Origin: Karalla daura
Taxonomy: Eukaryota; Chordata; Actinopteri; Chaetodontiformes; Leiognathidae
Reading direction: 5' to 3'
Assembly (NCBI GenBank): GCA_029224185.1
Contig: CM055193.1
Span: 14,110,669-14,174,668, forward strand
Length of the DNA: 64,000 bases
Shown here: piece after piece, positions 57,966 to 64,000 of the stretch
How the letters are laid out: each line of letters starts with the position of its first letter
Numbering within the stretch: position 1 is the stretch's first letter
Notes under the pieces: generated by a model
What the model was told of the DNA's origin: nothing
What the model saw: the letters and a program-made list of their open reading frames with translations, nothing else
The model's database searches: none
Position numbers and translations under genes: made by a program

Positions 57966-59504
57966 CTTTTTAAATATAATGTACATACACCACTTTAAGT
58001 AAATCGTGCCATAATTAAAGGTGATTCACATCATAATTCTTCATTCATTTCATATATAATTACTTTAATTAACAGACGAATCTCTGCATTTGTATGCATA
58101 TGGGTCAAGTCAAGTTTATCATCCACATCATAAATGAAAAATGTTGGCAGGAGTCTATCGTTCCAATTTTGGTTTGTGCTTACTGTCAAACAATAATGTT
58201 GTGACTGAAATATCAACAGCGCTTTAACAGTGCACCCGCTGGAGGATGATTTTGGCATTTGTTTTCATCAGCTAACAGAGAGACTTCCCAAGAGGTCAAC
58301 AAAAATAAATGTGTATTATTCAGAAAAAAAAGTGGAGTAAACAAAGAGAGACATTGAAATTATACCAGAGGCATAAATAAATAAATATATCTCTGTTACA
58401 AAATACAACATGGGACACTTTCTTTCACACTCACTCACTCTGCCATTGGATGGAGGAGGCTAAACATCTCAAAATGATTTTTAGAAGCAAAAAAAACCAA
58501 AAAACTGATGAAACTTAATGATGTCACATGCTGGTAGTGATGCTCAAGTGACCGGGGATCAATACTGTCAACACTTAACAAAGTGCATAAACCCAGAATT
58601 GGGGTGAAACACAGTCCTGCTCAAATACTGAACACACAAAATAATCTTAGCAAAACAGATTTGACTGAGACGAATGTATTTAATCTGGAAAGGTTTGACA
58701 GGTTTACTGTTATAAAGCAGAATATATGAATATTATGCATGGCTGTGATACTTTTCTCCAATTTTTGTAGAAAATTTAAATATGACTTGTCAGAGGCAGC
58801 AGCCTGAAATACACATCACAAACCCTGAATATAATTTTCACAAATATTCAAAATGATACTTTGTTATATTCAAATGGACGAAGATGATGGGTTTTGTTTG
58901 TGGTCGCCATGTGTGGAGGAGACAGCCGTGCTGGATCAGTGGTTCTTACTAATAAAGATGGTGGATCTTAATAAAAAGTCATTCATATAATCACATATCA
59001 GGGCCTTTGGGCTGCAGTTCAGTGGCATAAAGAGTAACTGAGGAAATCATTCAATGATGCTGAGTAAATTACTTTTCTATTCTTTCATATTTGAGGCGAC
59101 ATTACAATGTTACTCTGCAGTGCACAGTGTATATAGCAACACACGTGACGTCTTGATGTGCAGATATAATACAAAAGGTACCTTCATGCAAACCCCTGGA
59201 TCTGTTTGAACTGGGCCTTAAGTGGTTGTTCAAACAGTACAACTGGTCCCTGTTTGTTTAGTGTGAAATACGTTACAAAATAGTAGAAACAAATGCTGTA
59301 CCTCCATCAACACCACACTGTGAAATCAGACCAGAACTCCTCTTTGGATATGTCACAAGTTGCATGTCTGACTTTGTTCTTTCTAGAAAAGAGACTATCA
59401 ACGTAACTCAGAGAGGAGCCGCAACATGGATAATTAATCTGCTCTGTTGTGGGGAGAGGGAGTGGAGCGTCCACAGACGCAGGACGGTAGCTTCAGACCT
59501 CTTT

Positions 59505-59591
59505 TCATTTGGACAGTTTGCTGATGACTCGGATGAGAGCCCCGTTCTCATCCTTTAGCCTCTGGTTGTCCGACTTGAGCTCTGTTAGGAT
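59505..59591 (-). CDS. ppp1r12b: Myosin phosphatase targeting subunit, terminal leucine-zipper exon (partial gene)
   Basis: Read on the - strand, an acceptor ...cctcttag precedes 59591. The exon encodes 28 residues, beginning ILTELKSDNQRLKD and ending ENGALIRVISKLSK, then TGA (59507-59505). This tail is diagnostic for the MYPT family (PPP1R12A/B). Leucines at residues 5, 12, 19 and 26 form the zipper through which MYPT binds cGMP-dependent protein kinase, letting cGMP signals activate myosin phosphatase. Upstream exons (PP1-binding motif, ankyrin repeats) lie beyond 64000. PPP1R12B is preferred over PPP1R12A because the neighbour is syt2-like and because of the second C-terminal exon upstream; PPP1R12A remains possible. 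Confidence 0.82.
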   Translation of the reverse strand: MLTELKSDNQRLKDENGALIRVISKLSK

Positions 59592-61237
59592 CTAAGAGGA
59601 AAGCACATACATTAGTCACGCACACACTCAGCAAATGAAGTGATAAATGCTGAAGTTTACACACTTGGTCAGGACGATCCATTATAATCACCACAAACAA
59701 GTGGACCATGAGACTTTCAGCAAAGTTAGGAAGACATGCTTCACGATTCTTAATCATGCAGGTGAGGAGTGACTTTGACATCATGTACTGCTTGTGAGAA
59801 GTGAGAGAGAGAGTGAAAGTCACAGAGAGACGAACTGAGAGAGGGTCAATTTTGTAAATCTAGGTCATGCCTCTCATGAGGAGCAACGACTAAAAATAAC
59901 CACCCTCTTTGCCAAAGTATTTCCCCTCTACTGGAGACAAACAATGCCCCTGTGCTCAGGCTGTGGCACATTACTGCAAACTGGTGAATGAGCACAGACA
60001 CTTGGCATCAATATGTTCAAAGCCTGTAGCCAATCACCTGTTTGAGGAGCCTCTTCCAGTTTGTTTTCTCTGTTACACTCCGTTGGATCCTGAATAATCG
60101 TGATCCCTAATTGCTGGATGAAAGTAAAGATGCCCTGCTCCATAGAAACTTACAAATCCTTAAAAATAAATAAGAGGATTGATGTCCGCACGCTAAACAT
60201 GAGCTGCTGGAAACCTGGCTCTGTACAAAGTCTCCCAGCTTTTCTCTGAAGGTCACAAATTAAAACACTATATGTTCTTCCATTACATGAAAACCAAAGC
60301 CTAAAGGCAATAACTTTATAATTTAGAAGAGATTATGTGCAGTGGTTTCAAGGAGTTCTTCAGGGCTTTGAGAAATGAGGTAGAAAGTGTTGAATGGAGG
60401 CTTTTAACGACGGTGAGAGGCAGATTGTTTGTTGTTCGCTCTGGTCAGAACCAGGCGCTCTCTGAAGACATGGCACACTTACTGTAATGGTGGTATGGAT
60501 TTTCTGACTCATAGCTAAGAGGCTCATTTCCAAAAAAAGCAAAGGTTCGAACAATACTTTCAAAATAAACTTCATCTGTCTTTGTTTTTGACTTGGACAC
60601 GGTTTCCGCAGGCGCAGAGACAAAGCCTGTCACGTGTCTGTGCTCGTGTCTCGCCCGGTGGCACCACAGCTCATGTTCATTCTGAAGGCTAATGATCTCA
60701 CACATTTCATTTCCTTTGGTAGATTGACTATTTTCTCGGCAAACAGATTTGCATTGATTACACAGCACATTACACAGGACCCACACATTGCATATTCGAC
60801 TGCTGCAAGACAGCTATTAACACGTTCACTCTTTATGGCGCTGCTACTTTATGCAGATGTTTGGTGCAAAAAGATAAAAATGAAAGTAAAATACGTGTAT
60901 GTAGTAAAGCTCCATGCAGGATGAATGCAACTAAAAATACACTTCAAAAAGGCTTTCAAAGAAATGTTTTGAGGGATAAATGGGGTTTGCTTTTGATGGC
61001 CATAAGGGAGATTGGGTTAGAGGAGTGCAGAGGGGAGATGCGATGCAGTGTGCGGGGAATGAGCTTCGGGAGGGTGCAGGACCTGCCTGAGAGGAACACG
61101 GCAGAGGGCGAGGGAGCCGAAGAGGCGCCGGGAGGAGAGAGGAGTGTGGAAGTTATGTGGCTGAGAAGAAGGGAGGAGGAAGAGGAGGCAGCAGCAGGAG
61201 GAGGAGGAGGTGGGGAGAGAGGAGGAACGGATGAGGA
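59592..61237 (-). other. Intron or alternative 3' UTR between the two zipper exons
   Basis: No further MYPT-like coding exon is seen on either strand. Just 3' of the alternative stop codon the - strand transcript is strongly pyrimidine-rich (about 61150-61235, many CCTCCT and CTCC units). This could bind PTB-type splicing factors or serve as a branch/pyrimidine tract. The rest is unremarkable. Confidence 0.5.
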
Positions 61238-61372
61238 TCAGAGGTCCTCGGTCTCCGGCATGGAGGCCGTCTCAGAGAGGCGGGCGAGGACTCGCAGCAT
61301 AGCTCTGTTCTCGGCCAGGAGACACTCGTTCACCCTCCGCAAGGTCTGGACCTGAGCCAGAGCAGGGAAAGC
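61238..61372 (-). CDS. ppp1r12b: Alternative terminal leucine-zipper exon of the same MYPT gene
   Basis: On the - strand an acceptor ctcctctgtgcag ends at 61373. The phase 0 reading frame then gives 44 residues: AFPALAQVQTLRRVNE, CLLAENRAMLRVLARLSE, TASMPETEDL, and a TGA stop (61240-61238). Aligned without gaps over 28 residues to the exon at 59505-59591, it shares L5, N9, L12, E15, N16, A18, R21, V22, L26 and S27 (10 identities) plus many conservative changes, and keeps the heptad pattern (L, L, M, L). It is best read as an alternative last exon that swaps one zipper for another and adds a short acidic tail. From memory and unchecked, human MYPT2 is recorded in C-terminal forms differing by about 16 residues, which equals 44 minus 28. 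No polyadenylation signal for this form was recognised. Confidence 0.72.
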   Translation of the reverse strand, partial: AFPALAQVQTLRRVNECLLAENRAMLRVLARLSETASMPETEDL

Positions 61373-61449
61373 CTGCACAGAGGAGCAGAGAGATCCAGAG
61401 AGGGGCAGACAGAGAACGAGGGCATGCAGGGAGGAAAGCCGTGTGCAGA

Positions 61450-61486
61450 AAGAGAGAGAGACAGAGACAGAGAGAGAGAGAGAGAG
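61450..61486. repeat. (GA)n-rich tract
   Basis: GA/CAGA repeats just upstream (on -) of the acceptor of the alternative zipper exon. Confidence 0.85.
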
Positions 61487-62385
61487 CTGTACAGACACCA
61501 TACATACACCCACAGACAGTGTCGGGAGGGTTACTTTGTATTGTATGTATTCTACTACAGACTACAGACAATATACATTCAATATAATATGTAGTATTCT
61601 GTCAGATCACTCAATGCATGTGCATCTGGATTGATCCAAAGTTGTCCAACAATCTACAACTCTTTAAATATGACACTAATAATCAGTTATTCACTGTATC
61701 TCACTTCACTACTTCACACAGACGATCATACCAGACAACAACCTGAAATGTTATTTTATGCAATGTTAACAAATGTATGGCATAAATCCTTCCTTCCTTC
61801 AGGATAATCCATTAATTTTGAAAAGCAGCTGTATCTGATTGCCATCTATCTAAATGACTTATTACTTATTATTATATAACTTACTAGAATATAGTTACTT
61901 TTATTTTGTATTCTAAAAACCCTCACAAGATTTATGTAACTCCCCAGTGCTGCTGACTCACAAACATAAACACACACACAGACACACACAGATCTGAGAG
62001 GTTCATCAAGAAAACATACACAAACAAAAACTGATATTTACTCAGCAGGGAGATTTGGAGAGGAAATAGCAAGAGCTGCAACAAGCAAAGGAAATAACAT
62101 AGTTGTGCTCGTTGCACAGTGTGAGCTGTAGGTGGAGAGCGCTAATGTGTTATTATTATCGGCCTAGAGGTTTGCAGGAGAGATGGGCTGAATTTAGGAA
62201 GTTTATAAAAATTCAGAGCCTAAAACTTATTTCACACTGTGCACAAGAGCCGAGTCGAGTTATAGGTCAAGGGAAAAGAAATGATTCATTTCTCTTTCTT
62301 CTTAGCCTGACTTTTTGAGGCAAACCTCAATGTGGTTTGACTGAAATGTCTGTGGTTTGACGCAATTCCGCAGGGTAAACCACAG

Positions 62386-62449
62386 AACACACACACACAG
62401 ACACGCAGTCACACACACACACTCACACACACACTCACACACACACAGG
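62386..62449. repeat. (CA)n-rich tract
   Basis: Interrupted CA runs with CTCACA units. Confidence 0.9.
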
Positions 62450-64000
62450 GCGTTTACACTGTTTCAGGCCGTCCAAACAGAACTTTATAGACGTGGTCGT
62501 GGCCAAGGATGAGGTTTGAGGAGGGCATCCAGCTGCTTCTTACAATACCAAAACACACATATTAAAGCAACTTGAAGCTATTCTGTGTTTGGAACTTAAC
62601 AGTTCAAGCATATAATGTTCTCTTGCTATTAGAATAAAACTGTGCACTTTCTGGAAAGAGCCCTTGGCAAGGTGGAAAAGAAGGAGAGAGTAATGTGAGA
62701 ATGCATAATGACTTGTATCTTTTATTACGTTCCCTTAATATTGAACTCTTTGATATAAAATTGGATCTGACCACTCTATTAAGTCCTGCAGATAATTCCA
62801 CAGAGTTGGCATTAATTAAGATTCATGGGCTGTTGAGGAAAGTTTGGCTTTTCTCTAAGATGTAAAACCTGACAAAGTAATCTGACACCGAGACGATGAT
62901 AATGTTTCAAAAGGGAACTTGAGGACAAACGGTGTTTCTGCTGTGAGACAGGCCAGCGGAGGAACTCCTGCTACAATCTCAGGTGGAGATGAAGAAAAGG
63001 AGGGAAATAGCCTTTGCAATTCTGACTCCTCAGCCATCTTTTTGAAAAGAGACTTGCAGCTGTTCAACGGAGTATTTATCCCTCCTCTGGCTTTAATATA
63101 GGAGCTATGGGACGTTGGTTTCATCGGAAATGCTTCAGATGCTATTTTACACACCCTTTTAAAATCATAGATGGAAACCACAAGGAGGCTTCATGTCTTT
63201 CCTGTTGCTCACATGAATGATTATGGGACTTTATGTTCCTTGCTTAACAACAGTTGTTAACAGAGAAGCTTTTTCCCAAATGCATTGGTAGCTGGAGCGA
63301 CAGAGCTATGGAGCATGTATATATAAATACAGCCTTATGTCTGTATGAAAGAACCAGGGATGTGCACAATGCTATTTCACCAGAAAATTCACAAAACTGC
63401 TGCATATAGTCGTGAGCCTTCATTCACTGCCTTAAGGTGGAGAAATGATTTTTGTCACTCTCAAACTTTGTCTCATTCTGTCACTATTTTAATTCTTATT
63501 AGACCATTCTATAATTTCCATTTCAGTTTCAGAAATGTATGTTTCAATAAGTACTTGATGATGTTTTTGGTCCTCTTGCTCGTCTTTAGCCAGGAATAGC
63601 CGAGGTAAAAGTGGTTTTTACATTGGTTTTTAAATGGCTGTCCTAACAAGAAAAAAGCTAAAAAAAAACGTTTTGTTTGCTTGCAAACACAACAATGACA
63701 TTCCTTTGTATCTGGAAACGCTGAACTGTAGCTTTCTTTTCTCTCCAGTAGGTGTCACAATTGCCACAAATCCAACAACAGCAGAACAGCTCCCCTGCTG
63801 GAGAACCTGTATCTCACGAAACATGCTTAGGATACTGTGAGTGCAGCAAATTCTATTTCGTGATCTAGACAAAAGAGTACAATCGTAAAAAAAAAAGAAA
63901 AAGAAAAAAAAACGCTACTGTGCATTTGTGGCTTTTACTGTTGAACTGACATACATGTGTTTTCACGCGTGTAAACATGCCCGGGTCTCTGACAGCGCAG

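Larger units (their letters stand above)
57140..59504 (-). other. Probable 3' UTR of ppp1r12b and flank
   Basis: This - strand sequence follows the stop codon at 59505. It is AT-rich and has no supported exon. A reverse AATAAA (TTTATT on +) at 57157-57162 is the furthest candidate 3' end, and another lies near 57703. A dispersed repeat fragment sits at 57761-57965. The extent is inferred. Confidence 0.4.
61373..64000 (-). other. Upstream intron of ppp1r12b
   Basis: Inferred to be intronic because the exon ending at 61372 needs an upstream partner. It holds a GA tract (about 61450-61486), a CA-rich tract (62386-62449) and A-rich runs near 63650 and 63890. No reading frame resembling MYPT is visible, so the preceding exon must lie beyond the window. 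Confidence 0.55.

Noticed and set aside
60861..61355. 164-codon + strand frame rich in Glu and Arg
   Set aside because: It is antisense to the alternative MYPT zipper exon and its pyrimidine tract. The - strand has the splice acceptor and family match.
1..64000. CRISPR arrays, operons, prophage or toxin-antitoxin systems
   Set aside because: The DNA is clearly vertebrate; the short tandem arrays are microsatellites without spacers.

Overview
The window is nuclear DNA from a teleost fish, probably a percomorph. It has short GT-AG introns, fish-specific dispersed repeats, long GATA, CA and GA microsatellites, and vertebrate synaptic and muscle-type genes. Nothing prokaryotic, viral or CRISPR-like is visible. 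About 97% of the window is non-coding, and most apparent ORFs are chance or repeat translations.

Layout. From 1 to about 38.2 kb lies non-coding upstream or 5' intronic DNA of a synaptotagmin gene. It carries tRNA-headed SINE-like copies with (TGGA)n tails in both orientations, a second SINE family, two foldback elements with inverted ends, and microsatellites. Candidate non-coding 5' parts of the gene sit near 15.0-15.3 kb, at 18910-18971 (a 62-bp stretch flanked by good splice sites) and at 25.6-26.3 kb. From 38213 to 50299 there are eight coding exons on the + strand that join to a 432-residue synaptotagmin. All ten calcium-binding Asp residues of C2A and C2B are present. It is closest to synaptotagmin-2 by its KCCCKKKKNKK juxtamembrane stretch, PIEEWRDL, and the PEKLGDIC start of C2B. 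A 3' UTR of about 6.6 kb follows, with its best polyadenylation signal at 56893-56898.

The right end, on the - strand, holds two C-terminal exons of a myosin phosphatase targeting subunit gene, best called ppp1r12b (MYPT2). One (59505-59591) encodes the leucine-zipper tail ending in ENGALIRVISKLSK. The other (61238-61372) encodes a related but different zipper tail of 44 residues. They look like alternative last exons that arose by exon duplication. The rest of that gene lies beyond 64000.

The two genes run tail to tail. Vertebrates carry this arrangement twice (SYT1/PPP1R12A and SYT2/PPP1R12B), so synteny alone does not choose between them; the protein sequence favours syt2/ppp1r12b. The points most worth checking are a GC-AG intron inside syt2, the duplicated zipper exons, the closely spaced convergent 3' ends, and the unknown first exon(s) of syt2. 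I found no sign of a wholly new biological system.
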